NCBI RefSeq assembly: GCF_010586825.1
Contig: NZ_JAAAGB010000004.1
Span: forward strand, 62,001 to 126,000
Length of the DNA: 64,000 bases
Direction: 5' to 3'
From: Draconibacterium mangrovi
GTDB taxonomy: Bacteria > Bacteroidota > Bacteroidia > Bacteroidales > Prolixibacteraceae
The notes under the pieces were generated by a model. That model did not search any database and was not told the origin of the DNA. It worked only from the letters and a program-made list of their open reading frames with translations. Made by a program: the position numbers and the translations under genes. Positions 17,515-25,868 of the stretch are shown here, piece by piece. Numbering within the stretch: the first letter of the stretch is position 1; each line of letters begins with the position of its first letter.

Positions 17515-19062
17515 ATGAAACATCTATTATTACTTGCGTTTTTGTTTTTCGCGGTGGCACTCAATGCCACAGAAAAAGGAACACAACCACACATTATTTT
17601 TATTATCACCGACCAGCAACGAGCCGATGCACTGGGCTGCATGGGCAATACTGCTGTAATATCGCCTAATATCGATAAACTTGCTGAGACAGGCGCTACC
17701 TTTGTAAATGCCTATTCGTCGGTACCAAGTTGTACGCCGGCGCGGACGGGTTTGCTAACGGGTTTATCGCCCTGGCATCACGGAATGTTAGGCTACGGCC
17801 GTGTAGCCCGTAAATACAAATACGAAATGCCACGCATGTTGCGCGAAGCGGGTTACTACACTTTTGGTATTGGCAAAATGCACTGGTTTCCGCAGAAAGC
17901 TTTGCACGGATTTCACGGAACGCTGGTGGATGAAAGCGGCCGGGTAGAGCAGGACGGATTTGTTAGCGATTACCGCGACTGGTTTAAATTACAGGCTCCC
18001 GGCGAAGATCCCGATAAGACTGGGATTGGCTGGAACGAACACAGTTCAGGCGTTTATCAGCTCGACGAAAAATTGCATCCAACCTACTGGACCGGTCAAA
18101 CTGCTGTTGAGCTAATCGAAAATTACAATCAGGATAAACCTCTTTTTCTTAAAGTATCATTTGCTCGTCCGCACAGCCCGTACGATCCGCCACAACGTTT
18201 TCTCGATTTGTACAAAGATGTTCAGATTCCTGCACCGTATATAGGTGAGTGGGACGAACAATACGAAGGTTTGGAAGGAGGTAAAGAAGCAGCTTTTGGC
18301 GATTTTGGAGTTGACCATGTCATTGAAAGCCGGCGACATTATTACGCCAGCATCACCTATATTGACGAGATGGTTGGAAAGATTATCCAAATGCTAAAAG
18401 ATAAAGGGATGTACGAAAACACGCTTATTTGTTTCACATCCGACCATGGCGACATGCTGGGCGACCATTACCACTGGCGAAAAACCTATGCCTACGAAGG
18501 TTCATCAAATATTCCCTTTATCGTGAAATGGCCCGATTCTTTCAAAGGACAATTAGCGCCCGGAACAAAATTGGAACAGGTTATTGAGCTGCGCGATTTT
18601 CTGCCTACATTTTTAGATGCTGCCGGCGAAGAAATTCCTGACGATATGGATGGCCTTTCCGTTCTCGATTTAATAAAAGATCCGCAAACTACGTGGAGAA
18701 ATTACATCGATTTGGAACATGCCACCACCTACAGCCAGGAAAACTATTGGTGCGCCTTAACTGATGGCACCTGGAAATATATCTGGTTTTTCCGAACCGG
18801 AAAGGAACAGCTTTTTAACCTGAAAACTGATCCGGGAGAACAAAACGATCTGTCTTCCACAAATTCGGAAGTAACAGAAAACTGGCGCCAAAAGATGGTT
18901 GATCATCTATCCGAAAGGGGAGACGGATTTGTAAAGGCCGGGAAGCTGGTTCAGCGATCAGAGACTTTATTGTACAGTCCGAATTACCCAACAGACGATC
19001 GTATGCCGAATGAGCTGATTCAGGACTGGAGATTAGAGTATAAAGGGGTGGACGAGGATTAA
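17515..19062 (+). CDS. Secreted sulfatase (formylglycine type)
   Basis: The 515-residue protein has a signal peptide (hydrophobic residues 3-16, cleavage near ALNA) and a type I sulfatase fold. Cys73 in CTPAR (73-77) is the residue converted to formylglycine. Asp33 and Gln34 in ITDQQ and the stretch TSDHGDMLGDH supply metal ligands. The enzyme should act in the periplasm on sulfated glycans or aryl sulfates; the substrate cannot be named. No SusC/SusD pair or sulfatase-maturing enzyme is nearby, so maturation must be encoded elsewhere. Its initiation region is inside a perfect hairpin. Confidence 0.9.
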   Translation: MKHLLLLAFLFFAVALNATEKGTQPHIIFIITDQQRADALGCMGNTAVISPNIDKLAETGATFVNAYSSVPSCTPARTGLLTGLSPWHHGMLGYGRVARKYKYEMPRMLREAGYYTFGIGKMHWFPQKALHGFHGTLVDESGRVEQDGFVSDYRDWFKLQAPGEDPDKTGIGWNEHSSGVYQLDEKLHPTYWTGQTAVELIENYNQDKPLFLKVSFARPHSPYDPPQRFLDLYKDVQIPAPYIGEWDEQYEGLEGGKEAAFGDFGVDHVIESRRHYYASITYIDEMVGKIIQMLKDKGMYENTLICFTSDHGDMLGDHYHWRKTYAYEGSSNIPFIVKWPDSFKGQLAPGTKLEQVIELRDFLPTFLDAAGEEIPDDMDGLSVLDLIKDPQTTWRNYIDLEHATTYSQENYWCALTDGTWKYIWFFRTGKEQLFNLKTDPGEQNDLSSTNSEVTENWRQKMVDHLSERGDGFVKAGKLVQRSETLLYSPNYPTDDRMPNELIQDWRLEYKGVDED

Positions 19063-19155
19063 ATCCCGGAGTTACGAAAAAACTTCATTCAACTATTTTG
19101 TTTATTTACGAAAAGAAATCCCTACATTTCGTTACACTTTTTAAACTCAAAAAAT

Positions 19156-19446
19156 ATGGATGGAAAAACAAAAGCAATCGTAGCCCACATCTTCTGGGTG
19201 GGTTGGATTATTGCATTAATTGTAAATTCGAATGACAGAGATGAACTGGCAAGTTTTTATATCAGGCAAATGTTAGGGATTTGGCTGTTTTCGGTTGTTA
19301 TATCTTTAATTCCTCCTTTTATTGCGATCGGATGGATTATTACGCTGGTTTTCTGGATTATTAGTTTAATTGGAGCAATAAACGGGGAAATGAAAGAAAT
19401 TCCCTGGATCGGAAAATATTTTCAGGATTGGTTTAAAGCATTGTAA
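19156..19446 (+). CDS. Small DUF4870/Tic20-like membrane protein
   Basis: The 96-residue protein has three hydrophobic segments (about 8-24, 41-60, 62-78) and the KTKAIVAHIFWVGWIIAL start typical of small proteins annotated as import component or DUF4870. Function is unknown. It stands alone between the sulfatase and a bidirectional terminator. A second DUF4870 protein is at 56606-56962. Confidence 0.65.
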   Translation: MDGKTKAIVAHIFWVGWIIALIVNSNDRDELASFYIRQMLGIWLFSVVISLIPPFIAIGWIITLVFWIISLIGAINGEMKEIPWIGKYFQDWFKAL

Positions 19447-19466
19447 TTAAAAAAATAGCTATAAAG

Positions 19467-19496
19467 AAAAAGACAGGTTTTTGGCCTGTCTTTTTT
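19467..19496. terminator. Bidirectional terminator
   Basis: AAAAAGACAGG (19467-19477) pairs with CCTGTCTTTTT (19485-19495) around a 7-base loop, with A and T runs on both sides. It serves the converging genes ending at 19446 and 19501. Confidence 0.85.
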
Positions 19497-19500
19497 ATGC

Positions 19501-19971
19501 TTAATTATTGTCGTTGTTTTCCCTGTTCCTATCGCGGTATTTGCGGAACATATGAATGCGGAAATCATATTCCATTTTGTAAAGTTTTATAACTTTTAAC
19601 GGTGGCAGAATTTTAAGAAATTCTTCGTTGTATTTCTCCCGTACCTCTGCTTCCGTTTTTCCTAATGCAACGTGTTCGCGAGTTAGTTTAATCAATTCCT
19701 TGTCCGACAGGTTTTCATCCACATTTCTCACCTTATCTTCCAGCTCGTGGCGTTTTTGCTGAAAATCAAACATCTCTTTTTCCATCTGATTGTATACCGG
19801 CCAGAATTTTTGTGCTTCTTCAGGGGTGAAATCAAGGTTGGTGGTGAAAAAGGCTACCTTTTCGTTACGGTAACGTTCCCAGCGATCATTATCATCATTT
19901 CTTTGCGCGTTTGCCTGTGTTTGGGTAAAAATCAACAATCCTACTGTTAATATTGCAATTAGCTGTCTCAT
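19501..19971 (-). CDS. Spy/CpxP-like periplasmic protein
   Basis: The 156-residue protein has a signal peptide (residues 1-22, cleavage near ANA) followed by a charged, mostly helical region with LDFTPEEAQKFWPVYNQME, similar to the LTxxQ-type helices of Spy/CpxP and of envelope stress sensors. It is the third gene of a sigma factor, anti-sigma-like, Spy-like operon with a six-base gap to the gene before. A role as periplasmic partner of the anti-sigma protein is inference from this order. Confidence 0.65.
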   Translation of the reverse strand: MRQLIAILTVGLLIFTQTQANAQRNDDNDRWERYRNEKVAFFTTNLDFTPEEAQKFWPVYNQMEKEMFDFQQKRHELEDKVRNVDENLSDKELIKLTREHVALGKTEAEVREKYNEEFLKILPPLKVIKLYKMEYDFRIHMFRKYRDRNRENNDNN

Positions 19972-19977
19972 ATTACT

Positions 19978-20427
19978 TTACTCTTCTGTATATTCAAAAA
20001 TTTCGTATGCGTTAAAATTGGAGCTGACGTATGCAAGCAAATCATCGTCGCTAAATGTTTCGTCGTTATCGTCGTTATTCAGTAATGAGAAGAACGAGGA
20101 CTCGTCGAGACCCTCCAAAATAGAATGCATTTCATTATCGGAATAGTTCGTTGACGCAATTGTTTCAATAACCTGTTCCTGAGGTATAAAGGTTTTAATG
20201 GGGATGTATACCAGCATAAATATGATAGCAAAACTGGCAGCAAGACCAAGTGCAGGCTTTAAAAGATTGATAATTTTAAAATCCTTATCGTTGGCCACAT
20301 GTTTTTCCGCTTCAATTTGCATTTGCATACGTGCGGAAAAATCGTCGAAATAATGTTTCGGAGTCCCAAATGGGTTCTCCTTCTTCATTTTCGACAAATT
20401 TGGTGCTATGTTCTTCAATTCTTCCAT
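19978..20427 (-). CDS. Probable anti-sigma factor, single-pass membrane protein
   Basis: The 149-residue protein has a cytoplasmic N-terminal half (ENPFGTPKHYFDDFSARM), one membrane helix (about 56-76) and a very acidic C-terminus (NNDDNDETFSDDD). I know no named family for it, but it is placed directly after an ECF sigma gene and before an exported Spy-like gene, the usual place for an anti-sigma factor. No zinc-binding HxxxCxxC motif is present, so it is not a ZAS-type protein. Confidence 0.55.
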   Translation of the reverse strand: MEELKNIAPNLSKMKKENPFGTPKHYFDDFSARMQMQIEAEKHVANDKDFKIINLLKPALGLAASFAIIFMLVYIPIKTFIPQEQVIETIASTNYSDNEMHSILEGLDESSFFSLLNNDDNDETFSDDDLLAYVSSNFNAYEIFEYTEE

Positions 20428-20482
20428 TGCGGCATTTTTAACTATTGACTATATCTTATATAAAAGGTTTAAAAACAAACTA

Positions 20483-21031
20483 TTAATCTGTGCTCTTTAA
20501 GTACTCTTCAATCTTTTTAGCTGCATGATGATAAGAGGCTTTTAACGCTCCAACCGATGTGTCGAGTATTTCCGACATTTCATCGTATTTCAGATCATCA
20601 AAATATTTCATATTAAAAACGATGCGTTGCTTCTCTGGTAAACGTAAGATTGCTTTCTGTAGTTTTAACTGAATTTCATCTCCTTCGAAATAAGGATCGG
20701 AAGTAAGATTATCCATCAAAAACTCGCTGGCATCGTTCATCGGCATAAAGCTCTTTTTCTTTTTCGAATTGATAAACGTGATCGATTCGTTGGTGGCAAT
20801 ACGATACAGCCAGGTAAACAGGCTCGACTCTTCGCGAAAATTATCAATACTGCGCCACACTTTTAAAAAAGTATTCTGCAAAACATCGTCAGCGTCGTCA
20901 TGGTTCATAACGATTTTTCGGATATGCCAATACAATCGCTCCTGGTAAGTACCTACGAGTTGATGAAAAGCAAGATCGCGCTTGTTTACATCCTTTAAAT
21001 CGGCAATGATATTTTTATCCGTCCCTTGCAT
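20483..21031 (-). CDS. ECF-family RNA polymerase sigma factor
   Basis: The 182-residue protein has region 2 (HDDADDVLQNTFLKVW, about 44-59, with the DDVLQ motif) and region 4 (LPEKQRIVFNMKYFDDLKYDEMSEILDTSVGALKASYHHA, about 132-171; key helix residues DDLKYDEMSEIL). It is full length for a group 4 sigma factor. It heads a three-gene operon with a membrane protein and a periplasmic protein, suggesting control of an envelope response. Confidence 0.9.
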   Translation of the reverse strand: MQGTDKNIIADLKDVNKRDLAFHQLVGTYQERLYWHIRKIVMNHDDADDVLQNTFLKVWRSIDNFREESSLFTWLYRIATNESITFINSKKKKSFMPMNDASEFLMDNLTSDPYFEGDEIQLKLQKAILRLPEKQRIVFNMKYFDDLKYDEMSEILDTSVGALKASYHHAAKKIEEYLKSTD

Positions 21032-21078
21032 GAAGCTACCAATCAGACATTATCTGCCGGCAAAGGTTTAAAAAAAAA

Positions 21079-21825
21079 TCAGATTCTGAAGTTTAATCCT
21101 TCTTCTTTTAATTTGTTGTAAACATCAAGATCGAAAGAATACAGTTTTGCCGCCCGGTGTGCAACGTTAGTTTGTTTTTCTCCGGTATCGATCAGCAGAC
21201 CCATATTTTGAATTTTCTTTCTGAAATTGCGTGTATCAAGTGTGGTATCAAGAATGACTTCGTAAAGGGTTTGCAGTTCCGTTAGCGTAAATTTATCGGG
21301 AAGCATCTGAAATCCTACCGGGTGATATTTTACCTCGGAACGTAGTTTTTTTAAGGCTTCTTCGATAATTACTTTATGGTCGAAAACCAATTTCGGAAGC
21401 TTGTCAATCCTGAACCACTTTAACACTTTTGCCATTTCTGATTGGCGTAGATCGTGATATTCCGGGTTAATAATGGCATAGTAGGCTGTTGTTAAAACGC
21501 GCGAAAAAGGAACACGCTCTAACTTTCCGAAAGTTTTTACCTGGTTGAGGTAAACATTTTCGAGACCGGTAGTTTTCGATAGAATAAATTTGGCATATTC
21601 ATCAATATCTTCATCTTCGGGCAGATGAGATCCAATTAAAGCCCAGTAATCTTGCCCGGTGTGCATTGGGTTTTTGGTGAAGAGGACTTCAACTTCCTCG
21701 TAGTTGTCTTTTTCGCTAAAAAAACGTTTGGCAACATCCGAATCCGATTGCCAAAGAAGAACACACAGTTTGTTGTCTTTAAAGCCAAAAATTACACAGT
21801 CAATAGATAGATGTCGTAGTATCAT
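21079..21825 (-). CDS. NrtR-type Nudix-fold transcriptional regulator
   Basis: The 248-residue protein has a Nudix-like N-terminal domain and a C-terminal winged helix (TLTELQTLYEVILDTTLDTRNFRKKI, about 183-208). The Nudix box is degenerate: the region WALIGSHLPEDEDIDEYAKFIL lacks the GG and REE residues needed for hydrolysis, as in regulators that bind ADP-ribose or sugars. Family members control NAD synthesis (NrtR) or, in Bacteroides, arabinose use (AraR). The effector and targets here cannot be assigned from the neighbours. A good promoter precedes it. Confidence 0.8.
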   Translation of the reverse strand: MILRHLSIDCVIFGFKDNKLCVLLWQSDSDVAKRFFSEKDNYEEVEVLFTKNPMHTGQDYWALIGSHLPEDEDIDEYAKFILSKTTGLENVYLNQVKTFGKLERVPFSRVLTTAYYAIINPEYHDLRQSEMAKVLKWFRIDKLPKLVFDHKVIIEEALKKLRSEVKYHPVGFQMLPDKFTLTELQTLYEVILDTTLDTRNFRKKIQNMGLLIDTGEKQTNVAHRAAKLYSFDLDVYNKLKEEGLNFRI

Positions 21826-21841
21826 AAGTTAAATGTTTCCA

Positions 21842-21873
21842 CAAATGTAGTTACTGATTTCATAAAAAACCAA
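21842..21873 (-). promoter_or_regulatory. Promoter of the NrtR-like gene
   Basis: On the minus strand TTG (21871-21873) is followed by 21 bases and TACATTTG (21842-21849), a full match to the Bacteroidota promoter pattern. The leader would be about 10 bases. Confidence 0.6.
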
Positions 21874-21960
21874 TATTAACCTTGTGAAATGTACAATAAG
21901 CCCTGTTTTATTGAAGAAAAAGTATGCTAAAACATCAATTTTTAAATAGCAAAAATAAAT

Positions 21961-21968
21961 TACCTTTG
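21961..21968 (+). promoter_or_regulatory. Putative -7 box of ychF
   Basis: TACCTTTG followed by CACC is a classic Bacteroidota -7 element 24 bases before the ychF ATG. No clear -33 element. Confidence 0.5.
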
Positions 21969-21992
21969 CACCGCAATTTTTAAATAAGTAAA

Positions 21993-23093
21993 ATGGCTTT
22001 AAAATGTGGTATTGTTGGTTTGCCAAACGTCGGAAAATCAACATTGTTTAATTGTTTGTCGAGTGCAAAGGCACAATCAGCAAATTTTCCTTTTTGTACA
22101 ATCGAACCCAACTTAGGGGTGATAACTGTACCCGACGAAAGATTAACAAAATTAGAGGAATTGGTAAAACCGCAACGTGTGGTTCCAACAACGGTTGAAA
22201 TTGTCGATATCGCCGGATTGGTTCGCGGGGCAAGTAAAGGAGAAGGTTTGGGTAATAAATTCCTTGGTAATATTCGCGAAACCGATGCGATTATTCACGT
22301 ATTGCGTTGTTTCGAGAACGAAAATATTACGCACGTTGATGAAACAATCAATCCGGTACGCGATAAGGAGACCATTGATATTGAACTTCAGTTGAAAGAC
22401 CTGGAAACTGTAGAAAGCCGTATTACTAAAGTTGAAAAACAGGCACGTACCGGAAACGATCCGGAAGCCAAACGTATGTTCCGCATTCTTTCAAAATACA
22501 AAGAGGTTTTGATGGAAGGAAAATCGGCACGTACGGTTGACGTTGATCCATCGGATGCAGCGGCTGTAAAAAGCCTTGAGTTACTGACAAACAAACCAAT
22601 TCTGTATGTTTGTAATGTTGACGAGCCTGCCGTAATTAAAGGAAATGCACACGTTGAAGCCGTAAAAGAAGCCATTAAAGATGAGAATTCGGAAATGCTG
22701 ATGATTGCAGCAGCAACCGAAGCTGATATTGCTGAGTTGGATGATTTTGAAGAGCGCCAAATGTTTTTGGATGATCTTGGATTAAAAGAAGCCGGAGTTA
22801 GCAAACTGATTAAATCAGCCTATAAATTGCTTCAGTTGGAAACATATTTTACTGCCGGTGTAAAAGAAGTGCGTGCATGGACTTACCACAAAGGAAGCAA
22901 AGCGCCACAGGCAGCCGGAGTAATCCACTCTGATTTCGAAAAAGGATTTATTCGTGCCGAGGTGATTAAATACAACGATTTTATAACTTTAGGATCAGAG
23001 CTGGCCTGTAAAGAGGCCGGAAAAATGTCGGTTGAAGGAAAAGATTATGTTGTAACCGATGGCGATATAATGCACTTCAGGTTTAATGTTTAA
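21993..23093 (+). CDS. ychF: Redox-regulated P-loop ATPase YchF/Ola1
   Basis: The 366-residue Obg-family protein has G1 GLPNVGKST (9-17) and G3 DIAGLVRGAS (70-79). The G4 position reads CNVDE instead of NKxD, consistent with the ATP rather than GTP preference of this family. A coiled-coil middle part and a C-terminal TGS domain follow. YchF binds ribosomes and modulates translation of some mRNAs. It is a complete, well-conserved single gene with its own promoter and terminator. Confidence 0.96.
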   Translation: MALKCGIVGLPNVGKSTLFNCLSSAKAQSANFPFCTIEPNLGVITVPDERLTKLEELVKPQRVVPTTVEIVDIAGLVRGASKGEGLGNKFLGNIRETDAIIHVLRCFENENITHVDETINPVRDKETIDIELQLKDLETVESRITKVEKQARTGNDPEAKRMFRILSKYKEVLMEGKSARTVDVDPSDAAAVKSLELLTNKPILYVCNVDEPAVIKGNAHVEAVKEAIKDENSEMLMIAAATEADIAELDDFEERQMFLDDLGLKEAGVSKLIKSAYKLLQLETYFTAGVKEVRAWTYHKGSKAPQAAGVIHSDFEKGFIRAEVIKYNDFITLGSELACKEAGKMSVEGKDYVVTDGDIMHFRFNV

Positions 23094-23124
23094 AAAGCCT
23101 GAAGTCGGGAGACCGAAGTCGAAA

Positions 23125-23164
23125 GAAAAGGCGTGGAAGATATATCTTTCACGCCTTTTCTTAT
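23125..23164 (+). terminator. Terminator after ychF
   Basis: GAAAAGGCGTG (23125-23135) pairs with CACGCCTTTTC (23150-23160) around an AT-rich loop that can pair further. It begins 31 bases after the stop. Confidence 0.6.
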
Positions 23165-23227
23165 TTCTCTCCTTTGGGGAGGCCAGGAGGGATAAAAAAT
23201 CTTTTTGTAGCGAATGGTCTAAGAAAC

Positions 23228-23262
23228 AAAAAGGGTTGCAATTCAAAATTGCAACCCTTTTT
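23228..23262. terminator. Bidirectional terminator between ychF and yajC
   Basis: A 16-bp perfect stem (23228-23243 with 23247-23262) has a CAA loop and A/T runs at both ends. It lies 18 bases past the yajC stop on the minus strand. Confidence 0.85.
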
Positions 23263-23280
23263 TATGCTATAAGTTTTTGA

Positions 23281-23604
23281 TTAACGCTGTGGTTGAACGT
23301 CGCTCATATCTTTAACAATACCGTTTTTGTCAACTTTAATTACAACATCTTTTGCAACTTCCAGCTGAATTACTGTTTCCTCAATCTTTACAACTTTTCC
23401 GTAAATACCACCGGTTGTAACTACTTTGTCGCCTTTTTGCAGGCTTTCGCGAAACTTACGTGTTTCTTTTTGACGTTTCATCTGCGGGCGGATCATAAAA
23501 AAGTAAAAAACTACAATGATCAGCAATAGTGGTAAAAAGCTCATTAAAGGATTAGCTTCAGCTCCATCTTGAGGTTGCATCATTAATAAAATCGAATTCA
23601 ACAT
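23281..23604 (-). CDS. yajC: Sec translocase accessory subunit YajC
   Basis: The 107-residue protein has one N-terminal membrane helix (about 20-38), followed by the family signature FYFFMIRPQMKRQKE and a small SH3-like domain with GDKVVTTGGIYGKV. YajC binds SecDF in the inner membrane. It follows the DUF1573 lipoprotein gene after 11 bases and ends the nusB-DUF1573-yajC operon. Confidence 0.95.
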   Translation of the reverse strand: MLNSILLMMQPQDGAEANPLMSFLPLLLIIVVFYFFMIRPQMKRQKETRKFRESLQKGDKVVTTGGIYGKVVKIEETVIQLEVAKDVVIKVDKNGIVKDMSDVQPQR

Positions 23605-23615
23605 GTCTATAATTT

Positions 23616-24047
23616 TTAATATTTAATATCAATAAGTTCGTTCTCAACTTGGGCAAAAATAGCTAAATGTTTTAATTCTTTGCTATTTATAAGTACTTCA
23701 ATTGTTTTGTATTCTGTTCCAACCAATCCGGCGGTGTTAAATTCAACTTCAATTAAAGCAGTTTCTCCGGGTTTTACCGCTTGGTTGTTAAAGTGTGCTT
23801 CCACGCAACCACAATCGGTTTCAAGGCTCTCGATTACAAAATCGTTATCACCGGTGTTGGTTAAAACAAAGGTGTGCAACACAATTTCGCCGGCTTTTAA
23901 CTGTCCGAAATTATGAACGGCTTCATCAATAGTAATTTCGGTTGGAGCCAATTCTGTGGTATTTTGTTTTTGAATAGTATTGTTGCTTTTGTTGGCTTCG
24001 CACGAAACCACCAAAATACACAATAATATGAAAGCCAGTTTGTACAT
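23616..24047 (-). CDS. DUF1573-domain lipoprotein
   Basis: The 143-residue protein has a lipoprotein signal (LVVSC, Cys16) and an Ig-like DUF1573 domain with the motif TDCGCVEAHF. DUF1573 proteins are exported beta-sandwich proteins common in Bacteroidota; their role is unknown. Its ATG overlaps the nusB stop by one base (TAATG), so it is co-translated with nusB, and the gene order nusB-DUF1573-yajC is widespread in the phylum. Confidence 0.85.
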   Translation of the reverse strand: MYKLAFILLCILVVSCEANKSNNTIQKQNTTELAPTEITIDEAVHNFGQLKAGEIVLHTFVLTNTGDNDFVIESLETDCGCVEAHFNNQAVKPGETALIEVEFNTAGLVGTEYKTIEVLINSKELKHLAIFAQVENELIDIKY

Positions 24048-24994
24048 TATTCGCCAATCAATCCGCGTCCTTCTTTACTGATTTTTTCGGTGCTTTTTAA
24101 GTCTTTCAGCGTTTTGTCCAGAATACCGTTAATAAAATTGCGGCTCTTTTCGGTGCTGTAGAACTTCGAAAGCTCGATGTATTCATTCAAAGTAACTTTT
24201 GTAGGAATAGTGGGAAAATACAGAAACTCAGTAATGGCCAGCTGCATAATTAAAATGTCCATAAAAGCAATGCGTTCCACATCCCAGTTGCGCGAGTGTT
24301 CTTTAATCAGTTCACGCAATTCGTCGTGATTAATGATAGCTTTACGCAAAAGATTTTTGGTGAAATCGCGGTCTTCCTGGTCTTTAAACATCGGCATCAG
24401 CGACTGATCCGAATCCGAAAGTTCGTTAAATCGTTTCAGTGTTTTTGAGATCATCGAAATCACAAATTCAACATCATCGTTCCAGTAAATGCTTTGTTCC
24501 TCAAGTACGATGTAAAGATCTTCCGAAATAAGGATGATCTTATTAAATAGCTTCTCAATAAATTTGCGGTCGTTCAGGTACGAACGGCTTTTGTCGGCCA
24601 TATACTCCTGGTACATATCCGATTCGATCATCATCAGGTACAATTCCTTGATGAGCTCCGGGTGATCTTTCCAGCTCAGTTTTTTCTGATCCAGGTACGT
24701 GTTCAGTTTGTTGTTTTTACGCAACTGATCGATAACCTGGTTGGTAATAAACTTGGTATTCGGATTCAGATCTTCGTGTGTTGGCTGATGTTTGTTTCTT
24801 CTGATTTCGATGCGGCCTTCTGCATAATCTGCAATTTCGGTTACCAGCGCCAGCAGGTAGTGGTAAAGGTCGTAAGATTTGTGGATACAAAAGAAAAGTT
24901 CTTTCTCGGTGTTGTTGATCGATTTCTCGTCGGTGGAGTAGTAGGCGTACAATACTTGTAAGACCTTTGTGCGGATAATCCTTCTGCTAATCAT
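24047..24994 (-). CDS. nusB: Transcription antitermination factor NusB (extended form)
   Basis: The 315-residue protein is twice as long as E. coli NusB. The start MISRRIIRTKVLQVLYAYY is the conserved NusB N-terminus. The C-terminal RNA-binding helical part includes RIAFMDILIMQLAITEFLYFP and PTKVTLNEYIELSKFYSTEKS (about 240-285), with the extra ~150 residues inserted between. This layout is normal for Bacteroidota. NusB with NusE binds boxA RNA to prevent termination in rRNA operons. It heads an operon. Confidence 0.92.
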   Translation of the reverse strand: MISRRIIRTKVLQVLYAYYSTDEKSINNTEKELFFCIHKSYDLYHYLLALVTEIADYAEGRIEIRRNKHQPTHEDLNPNTKFITNQVIDQLRKNNKLNTYLDQKKLSWKDHPELIKELYLMMIESDMYQEYMADKSRSYLNDRKFIEKLFNKIILISEDLYIVLEEQSIYWNDDVEFVISMISKTLKRFNELSDSDQSLMPMFKDQEDRDFTKNLLRKAIINHDELRELIKEHSRNWDVERIAFMDILIMQLAITEFLYFPTIPTKVTLNEYIELSKFYSTEKSRNFINGILDKTLKDLKSTEKISKEGRGLIGE

Positions 24995-25022
24995 TTTTAA
25001 TGAACTTCGTATAATTTCGATG

Positions 25023-25030
25023 CAAAATTA
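25023..25030 (-). promoter_or_regulatory. Putative -7 box of nusB operon
   Basis: TAATTTTG on the minus strand matches TAnnTTTG 28 bases upstream of the nusB ATG; -33 element weak. Confidence 0.45.
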
Positions 25031-25273
25031 CATCTTTTTTTGAATCCCTGCACAGAAAAGAAAGCAATTGCAGAAAGTTAAATCAATTGTTCTTTTAAAT
25101 GCCGTACGAAATTTAAAAGACTACAATTGTTAATGCCGATAATACAACAGAATAGCAGGCAGAACAAGGTGAATGCAGGCTATAGTTTGTTGTTTCGCCG
25201 GTATTATTTTAATGTGAAGGAAGTGAATGCTGATCACGCTGATTCATCTTTTTTGCGCAGGTAGAGATTGGCA

Positions 25274-25332
25274 GAGCGAAAAGGCATGGTTGCAACAGAA
25301 GGATGTCATCTTTCCGAAAAGATAACATCCTT
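25274..25332. repeat. 59-bp palindromic repeat, copy 1
   Basis: This copy matches 25989-26047 in the same orientation at 54 of 59 positions. Its right part folds into a 15-bp stem (25299-25313 with 25318-25332, one wobble) around CCGA. It begins 11 bases past the stop of the SRPBCC gene but lacks a T run. Confidence 0.75.
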
Positions 25333-25342
25333 TGCCGTATTT

Positions 25343-25792
25343 CTACGCATCAGGAATATTGGGCTCAACCAAACGTTTTAACTTATCCAACGATTCTTGC
25401 CATCCCAAATAGCACATTTCTGGTGGTATTATTTCAGGTATTCCTTCTTGTGTTGCAATAAGCTCGGTACCACACGATACCTGTTTAAGTTGAATGGTTG
25501 TAATCATTTGTCCCGGCAAATTCGGGTCGTCAAACTGATCGGAATACTTGATTAATTTATTGGGTATAATTTCCAAATATTTGCCTCCGAATGAGTGGCT
25601 GCTGCCCGTCGTAAAATTTGTAAACGACATTTTGTATTCTCCTCCAACCTTGAAATCCAGACTATGTACTTTACAAACAAATCCATAGGGTGGGAGCCAC
25701 GATGCCATTGCATCGGCATCGGTAAATGCTTTAAATAGTTTTTCGGGACCCGCCGTAAAAACCCGATGTAGTTTTACAGTGTTATTTGCCAT
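25343..25792 (-). CDS. SRPBCC/AHSA1-family protein
   Basis: The 149-residue protein has the START-like AHSA1 pattern: VFTAGPEKLFKAFTDADAMASWLPP at the start (key residues Phe12, Trp32, Pro34), GGEYKMSF in the middle, and GWQESLDKLKRLVE at the end. The fold makes a hydrophobic pocket; members range from Hsp90 activators to small-molecule binders, and no ligand can be named. The gene is flanked on both sides by copies of the same 59-bp palindromic repeat, which suggests it may have arrived as a unit. Confidence 0.8.
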   Translation of the reverse strand: MANNTVKLHRVFTAGPEKLFKAFTDADAMASWLPPYGFVCKVHSLDFKVGGEYKMSFTNFTTGSSHSFGGKYLEIIPNKLIKYSDQFDDPNLPGQMITTIQLKQVSCGTELIATQEGIPEIIPPEMCYLGWQESLDKLKRLVEPNIPDA

Positions 25793-25868
25793 ATTATTAA
25801 GTTTTTAGGTAATGATATTTACGTAAAAACTAACAACACGTCAATTATTAAAAAGTTGCAGGTTCGTT

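Larger units (their letters stand above)
24995..25342. other. Intergenic region upstream of nusB
   Basis: This 348-base gap holds the likely nusB -7 box (TAATTTTG on the minus strand, 25023-25030) and, at its right end, the first copy of a 59-bp palindromic repeat. The part 25060-25270 shows no gene or RNA I can recognise. Confidence 0.5.

Noticed and set aside
24995-25342. tRNA or CRISPR in the longer gaps
   Set aside because: No cloverleaf with a T-loop GTTCRA pattern, and no regularly spaced repeats, in this or the other gaps over 300 bases.
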